In this document: piece after piece, positions 1-9,717 of the stretch
Numbering within the stretch: the first letter of the stretch is position 1
Layout: each line of letters starts with the position of its first letter
Source: Microtetraspora sp. NBRC 16547
GTDB taxonomy: Bacteria > Actinomycetota > Actinomycetes > Streptosporangiales > Streptosporangiaceae
Direction of reading: 5' to 3'
NCBI RefSeq assembly: GCF_030268965.1
Contig: NZ_BSSE01000001.1
Location: forward strand, 445,796 to 509,795
DNA: 64,000 bases
Notes under the pieces: generated by a model
The model's input: only the letters and a program-made list of their open reading frames with translations
Told to the model about the DNA's origin: nothing
Database searches by the model: none
Position numbers and translations under genes: made by a program

Positions 1-995
1 AAGCCGCCGTCCTCGTCGTCGTACCCGCCGCCGGCGACCGCGCTGGGGTCGAATCCGGGCGGGGAGTCCTTGAGGGCGAGGCCCATCTCGTGCAGCTTCT
101 GCTTGACCTCTTCGATCGACTTCGCGCCGAAGTTCCGGATGTCGAGCAGGTCCTGCTCGCTGCGGGCGACGAGCTCACCCACGGTGTGGATGCCCTCGCG
201 CTTGAGGCAGTTGTAGGAGCGGACGGTGAGGTTCAGCTCCTCGATCGGCAGCGCCAGGTCCGCGGCCAGAGCGGCGTCGGTCGGCGACGGGCCGATGTCG
301 ATGCCCTCGGCCTCGACGTTCAGCTCGCGAGCCAGGCCGAACAGCTCGACCAGGGTCTTGCCCGCCGAGGCGACCGCGTCGCGCGGCTTCATCGACGGCT
401 TGGTCTCGACGTCCAGGATCAGCCGGTCGAAGTCCGTGCGCTGCTCGACACGGGTCGCCTCGACCTTGTAGGTGACCTTGAGGACCGGGGAGTAGATGGA
501 GTCGATCGGAATCCGGCCGATCTCCTGGCCCGGCTGCTTGTTCTGGGCTGCGGAGACGTAGCCGCGACCGCGCTCGACGGTCAGCTCCATCTCCAGCTTC
601 GCCTTGCCGTTCAGCGTGGCGATATGCAGGTCGGGGTTGTGCACCTCGACACCGGCCGGAGGCGCGATGTCGGCGGCGGTGACCTCACCCGGACCCTGCT
701 TGCGCAGGTACATCACAACCGGCTCGTCGTGCTCGGACGAGACGACCAGCGACTTGAGGTTCAGGATGATGTCGGTGACGTCTTCCTTGACCCCCGGCAC
801 GGTCGAGAACTCGTGCAGCACGCCCTCGATGCGGATGCTGGTGACCGCCGCCCCCGGGATCGAGGACAGCAGCGTGCGCCGCAGCGAGTTGCCGATGGTG
901 TAACCGAAGCCCGGCTCCAGCGGCTCGATGACGAACTTGGACCGGTGCTCCTCGAGCGACTCCTCCAGGAGGCTCGGGCGCTGTGCGATGAGCAT
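1..995 (-). CDS. rpoA: RNA polymerase alpha subunit (3' end cut by window edge)
   Basis: Alpha subunit of RNA polymerase. The N-terminal domain dimerises and nucleates beta/beta' assembly; the C-terminal domain binds UP elements and activators. The ATG at 995-993 begins MLIAQRPSL and has an AGGGGAGA ribosome site. 331 codons are visible: the assembly domain is about residues 1-235 (with the [11 protein letters not shown]-type motif early on), followed by a linker and the C-terminal domain with its helix-hairpin-helix [14 protein letters not shown]. The frame is still open at base 1 in an acidic tail (YDDEDGG), so only a few residues are missing. It is the last gene of the infA-rpmJ-rpsM-rpsK-rpsD-rpoA operon in this window and is separated from rpsD by 198 bp with a strong hairpin. 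Identity is certain. Confidence 0.97.
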   Translation of the reverse strand, partial: MLIAQRPSLLEESLEEHRSKFVIEPLEPGFGYTIGNSLRRTLLSSIPGAAVTSIRIEGVLHEFSTVPGVKEDVTDIILNLKSLVVSSEHDEPVVMYLRKQGPGEVTAADIAPPAGVEVHNPDLHIATLNGKAKLEMELTVERGRGYVSAAQNKQPGQEIGRIPIDSIYSPVLKVTYKVEATRVEQRTDFDRLILDVETKPSMKPRDAVASAGKTLVELFGLARELNVEAEGIDIGPSPTDAALAADLALPIEELNLTVRSYNCLKREGIHTVGELVARSEQDLLDIRNFGAKSIEEVKQKLHEMGLALKDSPPGFDPSAVAGGGYDDEDGG

Positions 996-1140
996 GTGGG
1001 ATCTCCCCTGTTTCCGGGACGATTCCACCGCGCCCCGCACCACCGTCGGCCGCTGCTCGCGACCCGGTCGTGCCGGGACCGGCTTCCTCTCCCTGTACGG
1101 CGGCGCCCGCTATTTGACGCCACTCGCTTACAACCATGAT

Positions 1141-1173
1141 GCCGTACGGCTCGCGCCTGGCGAGCCGTACGGC
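1141..1173 (-). promoter_or_regulatory. Perfect 14-bp hairpin between rpsD and rpoA
   Basis: Arms 1141-1154 and 1160-1173 are exact reverse complements (GCCGTACGGCTCGC and its complement) around a 5-base loop. It begins about 20 bases after the rpsD stop. No T-run follows on the minus strand, so it looks more like a processing, stabilising or attenuating structure than a classical terminator. Confidence 0.6.
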
Positions 1174-1193
1174 CATCGTTTGGTCGAGAACTC

Positions 1194-1820
1194 TTACTTG
1201 GAGTAGAGCTCGACGATGAGCTGCTCCTGGACCAGCGTGTCGATCTGCTGGCGGACCGGGAGCTGGTGCACGAGGATGCGCATGCTGTCCGGGGCGACAC
1301 CCAGCCACGCCGGGACGGTCTTGTCGCCGGCGGTGGCGCGGGCCACCTCGTACGGAAGCAGGTTCCGCGACTTCTCGCGAACCTCGATGATGTCGTGCTC
1401 GCGGACGCGGTACGACGGAATGTCGACCTTCTTGCCGTTCACCAGGATGTGCCCGTGGCGCACCTGCTGGCGGGCGGCGTCGCGCGACTCGGCGAACCCG
1501 GCGCGGTAGACCACGTTGTCGAGACGGCTCTCCAGAATCTGGAGGAGGTTCTCACCAGTCTTGCCGGCCTTGCGGTTGGCTTCCTCGTAGTAGTTCCGGA
1601 ACTGCTTCTCGAGGACGCCGTAGATGCGGCGGGTCTTCTGCTTCTCACGAAGCTGGAGCTGGTACTCAGACTCCTTCGGACGGCCGCGACCGTGCTCACC
1701 CGGCGGGTAAGGACGGATCTCGATGGGGCACTTCGCGGACTCGCACTTCTTGCCCTTGAGGAAGAGCTTGGTCTTCTCGCGGCGGCAGAGCTTGCAGTCC
1801 GCACCCGTGTAACGAGCCAT
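1194..1820 (-). CDS. rpsD: 30S ribosomal protein S4
   Basis: Primary 16S rRNA-binding protein that nucleates 30S assembly and helps set decoding fidelity. 208 residues, close to the usual 200-210. The N-terminus [20 protein letters not shown] contains Cys9 and Cys12; with Cys26 and Cys31 these make the zinc-binding (C+) form. The S4 RNA-binding fold lies at about residues 98-160 ([21 protein letters not shown] onward), and the protein ends in the conserved IVELYSK. Located 20 bp downstream of rpsK in the alpha operon. In enterobacteria S4 represses this operon; whether it does so here is not visible. Confidence 0.97.
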   Translation of the reverse strand: MARYTGADCKLCRREKTKLFLKGKKCESAKCPIEIRPYPPGEHGRGRPKESEYQLQLREKQKTRRIYGVLEKQFRNYYEEANRKAGKTGENLLQILESRLDNVVYRAGFAESRDAARQQVRHGHILVNGKKVDIPSYRVREHDIIEVREKSRNLLPYEVARATAGDKTVPAWLGVAPDSMRILVHQLPVRQQIDTLVQEQLIVELYSK

Positions 1821-1840
1821 TTCTCTCTATCTCCTGGAGC

Positions 1841-2245
1841 TCAGACGCGGCGGCGCTTCGGCGGGCGGCAACCGTTGTGCGGGACCGGAGTCACGTCCTG
1901 GATGGACCCGACCTCGAGCCCGGTCGCCTGCAGCGAGCGGATCGCGGTCTCACGGCCGGAGCCGGGGCCCTTGACGAAGACGTCGACCTTGCGCATGCCG
2001 TGCTCCATGGCGCGGCGGGCGGCGTTCTCAGCGGCCATCTGCGCAGCGAACGGGGTGGACTTGCGGGAGCCCTTGAACCCGACGTGGCCGGCGCTGGCCC
2101 AGGAGATCACGTTCCCGTTCGGGTCGGTGATCGAAACGATCGTGTTGTTGAACGTGCTCTTGATGTGGGCGTGCCCGTGAGCGACGTTCTTCTTTTCCTT
2201 GCGGCGCACCTTCTTCGGTGCGCCCTGGCGGCTCTTCGGCGGCAT
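1841..2245 (-). CDS. rpsK: 30S ribosomal protein S11
   Basis: Platform protein of the 30S subunit, near the mRNA exit and the E site. 134 residues with a basic N-terminal tail and the conserved core [31 protein letters not shown] and the C-terminal [16 protein letters not shown] start. Lies between rpsM (34 bp upstream) and rpsD. Family membership is unambiguous. Confidence 0.97.
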   Translation of the reverse strand: MPPKSRQGAPKKVRRKEKKNVAHGHAHIKSTFNNTIVSITDPNGNVISWASAGHVGFKGSRKSTPFAAQMAAENAARRAMEHGMRKVDVFVKGPGSGRETAIRSLQATGLEVGSIQDVTPVPHNGCRPPKRRRV

Positions 2246-2279
2246 TTAAGCGCTATCTCCTGGAATGTGGCTGCTAGGA

Positions 2280-2660
2280 CTACTTCTTGCCCGGCTTCTT
2301 CTTGCCGGCCACGGTCTTCTTCTTGCCCTTGCGGGTACGCGCGTTCGTCTGCGTCCGCTGACCGTGGACAGGCAGCCCCTTGCGGTGCCGGATGCCCTGG
2401 TAGCAGCCGATCTCGATCTTGCGGCGAATGTCGGCCTGAACCTCGCGACGGAGGTCACCCTCGATCTTGAAGTTCGCCTCGATGAAGTCACGCATCGGCA
2501 CGAGCTCAGCGTCGGTGAGCTGGTGGACGCGCAGGTCCGGGCTGATGCCCGTCGCCTCCAGGATCTCCTGGGCGCGAGTACGACCGATTCCGAAAATGTA
2601 GGTGAGAGCGATCTCCAGCCGCTTGTCGCGGGGGAGGTCGACGCCAACCAGGCGAGCCAT
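2280..2660 (-). CDS. rpsM: 30S ribosomal protein S13
   Basis: Head protein of the 30S subunit that forms the B1 inter-subunit bridges and touches P-site tRNA. The frame is open further upstream, but the true start is the ATG at 2660 ([20 protein letters not shown], the universal S13 N-terminus) with GAAGGAGAA in front. 126 residues, ending in a Lys-rich tail. The helix-two-turn-helix signature [11 protein letters not shown] and the [13 protein letters not shown] motif are present. A 385-bp gap to rpmJ upstream carries a direct repeat. Confidence 0.97.
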   Translation of the reverse strand: MARLVGVDLPRDKRLEIALTYIFGIGRTRAQEILEATGISPDLRVHQLTDAELVPMRDFIEANFKIEGDLRREVQADIRRKIEIGCYQGIRHRKGLPVHGQRTQTNARTRKGKKKTVAGKKKPGKK

Positions 2661-3045
2661 GGTCGGGCATTCTCCTTCGTGGTGGCGGAGGTCCTGCGCC
2701 TCACGTCCCCTCCCCATGCCCGGGGCGAGGGCCCCGGCCTCCGACCGGGGGTCTCCCGTGTGGTCCGGCTCCCGCAACGGGAAACCGCCTTCACAGGTGT
2801 GACGCGCGATTACTTTTCAACGGTCCCACATGGCGCGAGCCCGCTACTGGAGCGGACTCTCTCATGGGACCTTCTCTGCGACCGTCAGGGCCGGATCCGC
2901 CTCGCCTTGCACACCTTCGGCCCGTTCTCACGAACCCTCGGTGCCCGGCTCGGCTTCCTCACGTACCAACTGGTCGAGTCCGCCTCGCCTTGCACACCTT
3001 CGGCCCGTTCTCACGAACCCTCGGTGCCCGGCTCGGCTTCCTCTC
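2661..3045. other. rpsM-rpmJ intergenic region
   Basis: No convincing gene is seen in these 385 bases, an unusually long gap inside a ribosomal operon. The right part holds two copies of a 65-bp direct repeat. The left part is GC-rich, with short self-complementary stretches around 2718-2775. Confidence 0.6.
2896..3043. repeat. Perfect 65-bp direct repeat, two copies, period 83
   Basis: Copy 1 is 2896-2960 and copy 2 is 2979-3043, separated by 18 bases. The copies are identical over all 65 positions when read base by base. Copy 2 ends 2 bases before the rpmJ stop codon. The unit contains no recognisable coding sequence, but it includes the core GTGCCCGGCTCGG, which recurs in other ribosomal intergenic gaps. 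Confidence 0.9.
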
Positions 3046-3159
3046 CTAGCCCTGGCGCTGCTTGTGGCGCAGGTTGTCGCAGATCACCATGACGCGACCG
3101 TGCCGGCGAATCACCTTGCACTTGTCGCAGATCTTCTTGACGCTCGGCTTGACCTTCAT
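3046..3159 (-). CDS. rpmJ: 50S ribosomal protein L36
   Basis: Smallest 50S protein, bound to 23S rRNA domains II/V/VI. 37 residues starting [15 protein letters not shown] and ending LRHKQRQG. The zinc ribbon is complete (Cys11, Cys14, Cys27, His32), so this is the zinc-dependent C+ form. Placed between infA (47 bp upstream) and rpsM in the normal order. Confidence 0.95.
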   Translation of the reverse strand: MKVKPSVKKICDKCKVIRRHGRVMVICDNLRHKQRQG

Positions 3160-3206
3160 AGTCCTTAATTCGTTCCTCAGACGGCCCGCCCTGCTTGGAG
3201 GGGGGC

Positions 3207-3428
3207 TTACTTGTACCGGTAGACGATCCGCCCGCGACTCAGGTCGTAGGGGCTCAGTTCCACGACCACCCGGTCGTCGGGGAGAATCCGGATGTAGTGC
3301 ATCCGCATCCGTCCGCTGATGTGGGCCAGGACCTTATGGCCGTTGTCGAGTTGCACCCGGAACATCGCGTTCGGGAGCGACTCAACCACAGTGCCCTCGA
3401 TCTCGATGGCGCCGTCTTTCTTGGCCAT
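3207..3428 (-). CDS. infA: Translation initiation factor IF-1
   Basis: Binds the 30S A site during initiation. 73 residues, the standard length, forming one OB fold: [20 protein letters not shown], then [20 protein letters not shown] and a C-terminal [10 protein letters not shown]. First gene of the alpha operon here. A plausible promoter lies about 130 bp upstream. Confidence 0.97.
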   Translation of the reverse strand: MAKKDGAIEIEGTVVESLPNAMFRVQLDNGHKVLAHISGRMRMHYIRILPDDRVVVELSPYDLSRGRIVYRYK

Positions 3429-3852
3429 GTCCCTCGCGTTTCACTGATCGGTCGTCTGAGGCTTCGGATCACTAAGCAGCCGCGACCTTCCTGGCGCTTC
3501 CAGAGAGCGGTGACCGGCAAGGCCACCTATGCGCAAAAGGTCATAGTGAGCCGACAAAGGAGTCTACGACAACCCGCCCAGAAATGCGAAACGGGCCGCA
3601 GTCTCTCCACACAGGCAGCCAGGCTACCCCAGATCACCGTCTAGTCACACACCGCCGTACGCGATGGCGACGGGGCTGTTCCGGTCACCGGGTCCGCCGG
3701 CCGGCGCCGCCGCTGTGCCGGGAGTGGTGGACACGGCACCCCGAACCGGCCTGCCGATGGAGATCACCTACCCGGCGCCGAACGAACCGATCACACGCGG
3801 ACGATAAAGAGTCCGTCCGTGCTCGCCGCGGGCAGGCGGCGGGCGGCCCAGC
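3429..3852. other. infA upstream region
   Basis: 424 bases without a supported gene, between infA and the DUF1707 gene. The infA-proximal part probably holds the alpha-operon promoter and a leader of about 125 nt. Nothing recognisable is seen from about 3600 to 3850. Confidence 0.5.
3561..3590 (-). promoter_or_regulatory. Candidate infA promoter (TTCGCA-18-TAGACT)
   Basis: On the minus strand a TAGACT -10 box (3566-3561) is preceded, with 18 bases between, by TTCGCA (3590-3585). The -10 fits the actinobacterial TANNNT consensus well and the -35 is weak. The predicted start would be near 3554. Confidence 0.4.
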
Positions 3853-4284
3853 TCACGGCCGCCTGTGCTCCCGGCCGAACACCGTGCCGACCAGCAGGAC
3901 GGCACCCCAGGGCCCCATCACCCACAGCGGCCAGGGGTAGACCCATTCGACTGAGGTGACCACGACGATCAGCCAGATGACCCAGTTGATCGCGCTCGCG
4001 GTCGCCCACGCGGCCCAGGCGGCCTTCAACCCCGGCTGGCCACCGCGCTTCGGCCGCGGCCGCGACCCTGTGGAGACGGTCGCGGGGAGCCGGTGCAGAT
4101 CGATGTCCGGCAGATCCGCGGTCAGGGTGGCCAGCTCGCCGTACGTCCGGCTCTGGTAGAGCTGCGCCAGCCGCTCGTTGAACTCGTCGACGGTGAGCCT
4201 GCCCTCGGCGACATGCTCTCGCAACGCGGCGGCGACCCGATCCCGGTCGCCGTCGGAGGCTCGCATCTCCGGAGTTGCCGCCAT
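3853..4284 (-). CDS. DUF1707 domain small membrane protein
   Basis: Function unknown. 143 residues from the ATG at 4284, chosen over the in-frame ATG at 4290 because GGGAG then lies 9 bases upstream instead of 3. The N-terminal half is a DUF1707 domain (MRASDGDRDRVAAALREHVA, then LTVDEFNERLAQLYQSRTYG), common in actinomycete membrane proteins. A basic linker and two hydrophobic segments (about residues 95-113 and 120-138) follow. It sits between map and infA, two genes that are usually direct neighbours, so it looks inserted. No catalytic motif is seen. Confidence 0.75.
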   Translation of the reverse strand: MAATPEMRASDGDRDRVAAALREHVAEGRLTVDEFNERLAQLYQSRTYGELATLTADLPDIDLHRLPATVSTGSRPRPKRGGQPGLKAAWAAWATASAINWVIWLIVVVTSVEWVYPWPLWVMGPWGAVLLVGTVFGREHRRP

Positions 4285-4357
4285 CACCATCTACTCCCGC
4301 CGCTCCGCATGATTAGCCCCATTATGTGGCACGAGTGGGCGGGCAGGGCCGCTCGAA

Positions 4358-5185
4358 TCAGGCTCGTTCGCCGGACCCCGCGGCGATCTCGCTGAAGCGG
4401 GACTCGCCCCCGTCGATCGCCGTGAGGACCCACGGGCCGTTCTCCGTGACCGCCACGCTGTGCTCGAAGTGTGCCGAGGCCTTCCCGTCCACCGTTACGA
4501 CCGTCCAGTCGTCGGCCAGCACGCGGGTGCGGTCGGTCCCCAGGTTGACCATGGGCTCGATCGCGAAGCACATGCCGGGCTCGAAGCGGGGCCCACGGCC
4601 CGGACGGCCGTGGTTGGCCACCCACGGGTCCATGTGCATCTCGGTGCCGATGCCGTGCCCGCCGTACTCCTGAGGGATGCCGTAGCGACCCTGGGACCGG
4701 ACGTACTTCTCGACCTGGAACCCGATGTCCGACAGGTGGCCGCCGACCCGGAGGGCGGCGATCCCGCGCCACATGGACTCCTCTGTCACCCGCAACAGCT
4801 CGGTCAGTGCGGGATCGACCTCGCCGACCGGGACGGTGATGGCGGAGTCGCCGTGCCATCCGTCCAGGATCGCGCCGCAGTCGATGGAGATGATGTCGCC
4901 CTCACGCAGCTTGCGCCGGTCCGTCGGGATGCCGTGCACGACCTCGTCGTTCACAGAGGCGCAGATGCTGGCGGGGAAGCCCTGGTAGCCCTTGAACGAC
5001 GGAACGGCGCCCGCGTCCCTGATCGCCTTCTCCGCGATGACATCGAGATCGAGCGGAGTCAGGCCGGGCTCGACCGACGAGCGAAGCAGTTCGAGCGTCC
5101 TGCCGACGACCAGACCGGCCGCGCGCATCTTCTCCAACTGCTCAGGCGTCTTCACCTGGATTCCGTGTTTGTGCTTCTTGAACAC
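4358..5185 (-). CDS. map: Methionine aminopeptidase, type I
   Basis: Removes the initiator Met from nascent proteins with a small second residue. 275 residues. All active-site residues can be placed: His84, metal ligands Asp102, Asp113, His177 (GGHGIGTEMH), Glu210 (AIEPM) and Glu241 (HFEHSVAVTENG). No N-terminal zinc finger extension. Follows adk after a 115-bp gap with a hairpin, as in most spc operons. ATG start, MFKKHKHGIQVKTPEQ. Confidence 0.96.
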   Translation of the reverse strand: MFKKHKHGIQVKTPEQLEKMRAAGLVVGRTLELLRSSVEPGLTPLDLDVIAEKAIRDAGAVPSFKGYQGFPASICASVNDEVVHGIPTDRRKLREGDIISIDCGAILDGWHGDSAITVPVGEVDPALTELLRVTEESMWRGIAALRVGGHLSDIGFQVEKYVRSQGRYGIPQEYGGHGIGTEMHMDPWVANHGRPGRGPRFEPGMCFAIEPMVNLGTDRTRVLADDWTVVTVDGKASAHFEHSVAVTENGPWVLTAIDGGESRFSEIAAGSGERA

Positions 5186-5254
5186 TCTGGCACCCCCTGG
5201 GGTGTTCTAACGGCAGGACTTTCAGGCCAATTCCCCCGATTCTGCCCTAAAGCA

Positions 5255-5288
5255 TCGAACGCCACCCCACGTATGGGATGGCGTTCGA
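5255..5288 (-). terminator. Hairpin between adk and map
   Basis: The 10-bp arms TCGAACGCCA and TGGCGTTCGA (5255-5264, 5279-5288) are perfect and continue inward with a mismatch and four more pairs. A short T-containing stretch follows on the minus strand. Could be a weak terminator or attenuator. Confidence 0.45.
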
Positions 5289-5300
5289 ATGGAGGAACCT

Positions 5301-5954
5301 TCAGTTGCCGGACGTGCGCAATGCCGCCATCGCCCGCCGGGTGACCTCGTCGACCGGTCCGGTCGCGTTCACCTGTACGAGGATGCCTTCGTCCGAATAG
5401 AAGTTGATCAGCGGGGACGTCTGCTCCTGGTAGACCTCCAGGCGCCGCCTGATGGTCTCCTCGCGGTCGTCGTCGCGCTGGAACAGCTCGCCGCCGCACG
5501 CGTCGCAGACACCCGCCACAGAAGGGGGGTCGAAGTCGACGTGCCAAACCTTGCCGCACTGACGGCAGGTCCGCCGTCCGGCGAGCCGCCGTACGACCTC
5601 CTCGTCGTCAACGACCAGTTCCAGGACGATGTCCAGCCCGGTGCCGAACTCGGCCAGCATCTTCTGCAAGATTTGCGCCTGCGGCACGTTGCGCGGGAAG
5701 CCGTCCAGCAGGAAGCCCTGCTGCGCGTCCTTCTCGCCCAGACGATCGCGGACCATGGCGACCGTCACCTCGTCGGGGACGAGGTCGCCGCGGTCCATGT
5801 ACTCCTTGGCAAGCTTGCCGAGTTCCGTGCCGCCGGAGACGTTGGCGCGGAAGATGTCACCTGTCGAGATTTTCGGGATCGACAGATGTGATGCGATGAA
5901 CTGGGCCTGCGTCCCCTTGCCCGCTCCGGGGGGCCCGACCAAGACGACGCGCAC
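5301..5954 (-). CDS. adk: Adenylate kinase
   Basis: Cytosolic enzyme interconverting ATP + AMP and 2 ADP. 217 residues, the long-lid bacterial form. P-loop GPPGAGKGT at 7-15. The lid has a structural zinc site: Cys130, Cys133, Cys150, Cys153. The LLDGFPRN motif is present near residue 82. Starts with GTG at 5954, which shares one base with the secY stop (TAGTG), implying translational coupling. Confidence 0.97.
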   Translation of the reverse strand: MRVVLVGPPGAGKGTQAQFIASHLSIPKISTGDIFRANVSGGTELGKLAKEYMDRGDLVPDEVTVAMVRDRLGEKDAQQGFLLDGFPRNVPQAQILQKMLAEFGTGLDIVLELVVDDEEVVRRLAGRRTCRQCGKVWHVDFDPPSVAGVCDACGGELFQRDDDREETIRRRLEVYQEQTSPLINFYSDEGILVQVNATGPVDEVTRRAMAALRTSGN

Positions 5955-7261
5955 TATCTCAGGAAACCCTCGTAGTTGCGCTGCTGAAGCTGGCTTTCGA
6001 TCTGCTTGACCGTGTCCAGGCCGACACCAACCATGATGAGAATGCTGGTCCCTCCGAACGGGAAGTTCTGGCTCGCCCCGGCCACCGCCAGTGCGAGGAT
6101 CGGGATCAGCGAGATGACACCCAGATACGGAGCACCGGCGGCCGTGAGCCGCGTGAGCACGTAGTTGAGATACTCAGCGGTCGGCCGGCCCGGACGGATG
6201 CCCGGGATGAATCCACCGTACTTCTTCATGTTGTCGGCGACTTCAACGGGGTTGAAGGTAATGGACACGTAGAAGTACGTGAAGAAGAGGATCAGCGCGA
6301 AGAACGTGGCCATGTAGACCGGGTGATCGCCCCGGACCAGGTTCTGTGCCAGCCACTCGATGATCGGCCCCGGCTTCTCCCTGTTGCCGAAGATGGTGAC
6401 CAGCAACTGCGGCAGGTACAGCAGCGAGGAGGCGAAGATGACCGGGATGATGCCCGCCTGGTTGACCTTCAGCGGGATGTAGGTCGAGGTCCCGCCGTAC
6501 ATGCGGCGGCCCACCATTCGCTTCGCGTACTGCACCGGAACGCGCCGCTGCGCCTGCTCGATGAAGACGACGACGGCGATCATGACGATGCCGACCAGCA
6601 TCACCACGACGAACTTGAAGGCGCTCTGCCGGAAGATGTTCATCAGCTCGGACGGGAAGACCGCGACGACCTGGGTGAAGATCAGGATCGACATGCCGTT
6701 GCCGACACCGCGGTCGGTCACGAGCTCGCCGAGCCACATGATCACAGCGGTTCCCGCGGTCATCGTGACGACCATGGTGACGAGCGTGAAGATGTCCTCG
6801 TTCAGCAGGATGGGCAGGTTGCTGTTCGGGAAGAGCTGTCCCGAACGCGCCAGAGCGACGAAAGCGGTCGACTGGAGTACGGAGAGGCCGATCGTCAGAT
6901 AACGCGTGTACTGCGTGATCTTCGCCGTGCCGGACTGGCCCTCCTTCTTCAGGGCCTCCAGGCGCGGAATGACGACGGTCAGCAGCTGCAGGATGATGCT
7001 CGCCGTGATGTACGGCATGATGCCCAGGGCGAACACTGAAAGTTTCAGCAGCGCGCCACCGCTGAACAGCTGGACCATTCCGTAGATGTTGCCGCTGTCG
7101 CCCGCCTGCGCCTGCTGCAGCGCTTTGGCGACGTTCTCGGAGTTGACACCCGGGGTCGGCAGCACCGAGCCGAGCCGGAACAGCGCGATGATGCCCAATG
7201 TGAAGAGCAGCTTCTTGCGCAGGTCCGGCGTCCGGAATGCCCGGGTAATCGCGGATAGCAC
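5954..7261 (-). CDS. secY: Sec translocon channel subunit SecY
   Basis: Central pore of the Sec protein-export channel, paired with SecE (also in this window). 435 residues, ten predicted membrane helices. N-terminus [20 protein letters not shown]; the plug and pore region PTPGVNS is near residue 37, and the C-terminal cytosolic loops carry the GIRPGRPT motif. GTG start with a very strong AGGAGG site. Its stop overlaps the adk start by one base. A hairpin lies between rplO and secY. Confidence 0.97.
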   Translation of the reverse strand: MLSAITRAFRTPDLRKKLLFTLGIIALFRLGSVLPTPGVNSENVAKALQQAQAGDSGNIYGMVQLFSGGALLKLSVFALGIMPYITASIILQLLTVVIPRLEALKKEGQSGTAKITQYTRYLTIGLSVLQSTAFVALARSGQLFPNSNLPILLNEDIFTLVTMVVTMTAGTAVIMWLGELVTDRGVGNGMSILIFTQVVAVFPSELMNIFRQSAFKFVVVMLVGIVMIAVVVFIEQAQRRVPVQYAKRMVGRRMYGGTSTYIPLKVNQAGIIPVIFASSLLYLPQLLVTIFGNREKPGPIIEWLAQNLVRGDHPVYMATFFALILFFTYFYVSITFNPVEVADNMKKYGGFIPGIRPGRPTAEYLNYVLTRLTAAGAPYLGVISLIPILALAVAGASQNFPFGGTSILIMVGVGLDTVKQIESQLQQRNYEGFLR

Positions 7262-7385
7262 GGTACCTCCTGCGCGCCTGTGACGCGGTAAAGGTCGGCG
7301 ATGACGCGAAGGCGTGCATCGGCATGTCTACTTGCGAGTGATCGGCGGGACGGAGCCCGCGCTCAGCGAACTCTAACGCACTACG

Positions 7386-7416
7386 GGCGCGGAGGCTCAT
7401 AACGAACCTCCGCGCC
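7386..7416 (-). promoter_or_regulatory. Hairpin between rplO and secY
   Basis: The 10-bp GC-rich arms GGCGCGGAGG and CCTCCGCGCC (7386-7395, 7407-7416) enclose an 11-base loop, 14 bases beyond the rplO stop. It has no T-run. Possibly an attenuator or a boundary that lowers secY output relative to the ribosomal proteins. Confidence 0.45.
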
Positions 7417-7429
7417 TCGCATTACGTGC

Positions 7430-7885
7430 CTAAAGCTCGGAAACCGAGCCACCGGCCGCGGCGATCTTCTCCTTGGCAGAAGCAGAGAAGGCGTGCGCCT
7501 TCACGTTCACCGCCACGGAGATCTCACCGGTTCCCAGCACCTTGACGAGCTGGTTCTTGCGGACCGCGCCCTTCGCGATCAGACCCTCGACGGTGACCTC
7601 GCCACCCTCGGGGTACAGCTCGCCGAGCTTGTCCAGGTTGACGACCTGGTAGGTCGTCTTGAACAGCGCGTTGGTGAAGCCCTTCAGCTTCGGCAGCCGC
7701 CGCTGGAGCGGGATCTGGCCACCCTCGAAGCCGAGCGGGACAGTCGTACGCGACTTGGTGCCCTTCGTACCGCGACCGGCGGTCTTTCCCTTGGACGCCT
7801 CGCCACGACCCTTGCGGGTCTTGGACTTGTTGGCGCCGGGAGCCGGACGCAGGTCGTGGAGCTTGAGCGGAGCGTTCTCAGGCAT
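7430..7885 (-). CDS. rplO: 50S ribosomal protein L15
   Basis: Late-assembling 50S protein. 151 residues. The Gly/Lys-rich N-terminal arm ([20 protein letters not shown]) reaches into the rRNA core, and the globular domain begins near [17 protein letters not shown]. Two bases separate it from rpmD. Last ribosomal gene of the spc operon before secY. Confidence 0.97.
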   Translation of the reverse strand: MPENAPLKLHDLRPAPGANKSKTRKGRGEASKGKTAGRGTKGTKSRTTVPLGFEGGQIPLQRRLPKLKGFTNALFKTTYQVVNLDKLGELYPEGGEVTVEGLIAKGAVRKNQLVKVLGTGEISVAVNVKAHAFSASAKEKIAAAGGSVSEL

Positions 7886-7887
7886 GA

Positions 7888-8070
7888 CTAGTCGACCTCT
7901 TCCACCTCGACGAGGTGCGTCACCACGGCGACCATGCCCCGGATCTCCGGGCGGTCCTCCTTGACGACGACATCGCCGATTCGCTTCAGGCCCAGCGAGC
8001 GCAGCGAGTCACGCTGGTTCTGCTTGCCACCGATCTTGGAGCGGACCTGGGTGATCTTCAGACGCGCCAT
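7888..8070 (-). CDS. rpmD: 50S ribosomal protein L30
   Basis: 60-residue bacterial L30, one ferredoxin-like fold: [35 protein letters not shown], and a C-terminal strand TELVEV-like ([12 protein letters not shown]). Tightly packed between rpsE (3 bp) and rplO (2 bp). Confidence 0.96.
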   Translation of the reverse strand: MARLKITQVRSKIGGKQNQRDSLRSLGLKRIGDVVVKEDRPEIRGMVAVVTHLVEVEEVD

Positions 8071-8073
8071 GGA

Positions 8074-8706
8074 CTAGCTCACCGCCTTCGCCGCGGCAGC
8101 GGCTTCGGCGAGACCCTCGGCTCGCGCCTTCAGCATCGCCTTGGGAGCGACGTCCTCGATCGGCAGGCCACGGCGGGCGGCGATCTCCTCGGGCCGGCTG
8201 AGGCCCTTCAGAGCCGCCACGGTGGCGTGCACGATGTTGATCGGGTTGTCCGAGCCGAGCGACTTGGACAGCACGTCGTGGATCCCGGCGCACTCCAGGA
8301 CCGCGCGCACCGGACCACCCGCGATGACACCGGTACCGGGTGAGGCCGGACGCAGGAAGACGACGCCCGCGGCCTCCTCGCCCTGCACGGTGTGCGGGAT
8401 GGTGCCCAGGATGCGCGGCACCTTGAAGAAGTGCTTCTTGGCCTCCTCGACGCCCTTGGCGATCGCCGCGGGCACCTCCTTGGCCTTGCCGTATCCGACA
8501 CCGACCATGCCGTTGCCGTCGCCGACGATGACCAGCGCGGTGAAGCTGAAGCGCCGACCACCCTTGACGACCTTGGCGACTCGGTTGATCTTAACTACGC
8601 GCTCGATGTACGAGACGCCCTTGTCAGCGGCGCCACCGCGGCGATCGTCACGACGGTCCCGCCGCTCGCCACCGCCGCCGGCGCCGCGACGCGGAGCTGC
8701 AGCCAT
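8074..8706 (-). CDS. rpsE: 30S ribosomal protein S5
   Basis: Body protein of the 30S subunit, important for decoding accuracy and mRNA unwinding. 210 residues. An Arg/Gly-rich actinobacterial N-terminal extension of about 28 residues is followed by the double-stranded-RNA-binding domain ([20 protein letters not shown]) and the S5 C-terminal domain ([19 protein letters not shown]). The spectinomycin loop region GGRRFSF appears unaltered. Confidence 0.97.
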   Translation of the reverse strand: MAAAPRRGAGGGGERRDRRDDRRGGAADKGVSYIERVVKINRVAKVVKGGRRFSFTALVIVGDGNGMVGVGYGKAKEVPAAIAKGVEEAKKHFFKVPRILGTIPHTVQGEEAAGVVFLRPASPGTGVIAGGPVRAVLECAGIHDVLSKSLGSDNPINIVHATVAALKGLSRPEEIAARRGLPIEDVAPKAMLKARAEGLAEAAAAAKAVS

Positions 8707-8776
8707 CAGTGGTTCCTCTTCTCATTGCTCATCAGACGGGCCATTCGGTGCATTTCGCACCCTCGGAACGGAGTCA

Positions 8777-9154
8777 TCAGAACTCCAGCCCGCTTTCGCG
8801 GGCGCTGTCCGCGAGGGCCGCGATGCGTCCCGCGTAACGGTTGCCACCGCGGTCGAACACGACAGCGGTGATCCCGGCGGTCTTGGCCCGCTGAGCGAGA
8901 AGCTCGCCGACCTTCTTCGCCTTGTCGGTCTTGTCACCCTCGGCGCTGCGGAGCGAGACGTCCATGGTGGACGCGCTCACCAGCGTGTGCCCCTGGGTGT
9001 CGTCGACGATCTGCACGAACAGGTGCCGCGCCGACCGGTTGACGACCAGACGCGGACGATCCTGGGTGCCGAAGACGTTCTTGCGCACACGGCCGTGCCG
9101 GCGGGCTCGCGAAAGGGCGCGAGCGGCGGTGTGCTTGCCGTACTTCGCGGCCAT
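8777..9154 (-). CDS. rplR: 50S ribosomal protein L18
   Basis: Binds 5S rRNA together with L5 and L25. 125 residues: basic N-terminus ([20 protein letters not shown]), [20 protein letters not shown] and the C-terminal [19 protein letters not shown]. Two bases separate it from rplF upstream; 70 bp separate it from rpsE. Confidence 0.97.
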   Translation of the reverse strand: MAAKYGKHTAARALSRARRHGRVRKNVFGTQDRPRLVVNRSARHLFVQIVDDTQGHTLVSASTMDVSLRSAEGDKTDKAKKVGELLAQRAKTAGITAVVFDRGGNRYAGRIAALADSARESGLEF

Positions 9155-9156
9155 TA

Positions 9157-9699
9157 CTACTTACCAGCCTTTCCGACCTTGCGGCGGATAACTTCGCCCT
9201 GGTAGCGGACGCCCTTGCCCTTGTAGGGGTCAGGCTTCCGCAACTTGCGGATGTTCGCGGCGACCTCGCCGACCTTCTGCTTGTCGATGCCGTCCACGTG
9301 GAACAGTGTCGGCTTCTCGACGCGGAAGGTGACGCCCTCGGGGGCGTCCACGATCACCGGGTGGCTGAAGCCGAGAGAGAACTCCAGCTGCGTCGGGCCC
9401 TTGGCCTGGACGCGGTAACCGACACCGACGATCTCGAGCGTCTTGCTGTAGCCCTGCGTCACACCGGACACCATGTTGGCGATCAGCGTGCGAGACAGGC
9501 CGTGCAGCGCACGAACCTTGTTCTCGTCGTTGGGGCGGGTGACGGCGATGTTGCCGTCCTCGGCCCGAGCCACCTCGATGGGCTCGGCGACCGTGTGAGA
9601 GAGCGTGCCCTTCGGGCCCTTGACCTGGACATCCCGGCCGTTGATGGTGATGTCAACACCACTCGGTACGGGGATGGGCAGCCGTCCGATTCTCGACAT
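9157..9699 (-). CDS. rplF: 50S ribosomal protein L6
   Basis: Sits at the factor-binding base of the L7/L12 stalk. 180 residues with two homologous alpha/beta domains. N-terminus [20 protein letters not shown]; the C-terminal signature [19 protein letters not shown] is intact. Placed 18 bp after rpsH. Confidence 0.97.
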   Translation of the reverse strand: MSRIGRLPIPVPSGVDITINGRDVQVKGPKGTLSHTVAEPIEVARAEDGNIAVTRPNDENKVRALHGLSRTLIANMVSGVTQGYSKTLEIVGVGYRVQAKGPTQLEFSLGFSHPVIVDAPEGVTFRVEKPTLFHVDGIDKQKVGEVAANIRKLRKPDPYKGKGVRYQGEVIRRKVGKAGK

Positions 9700-9717
9700 G
9701 CTGGATTCCTCCCCTCG

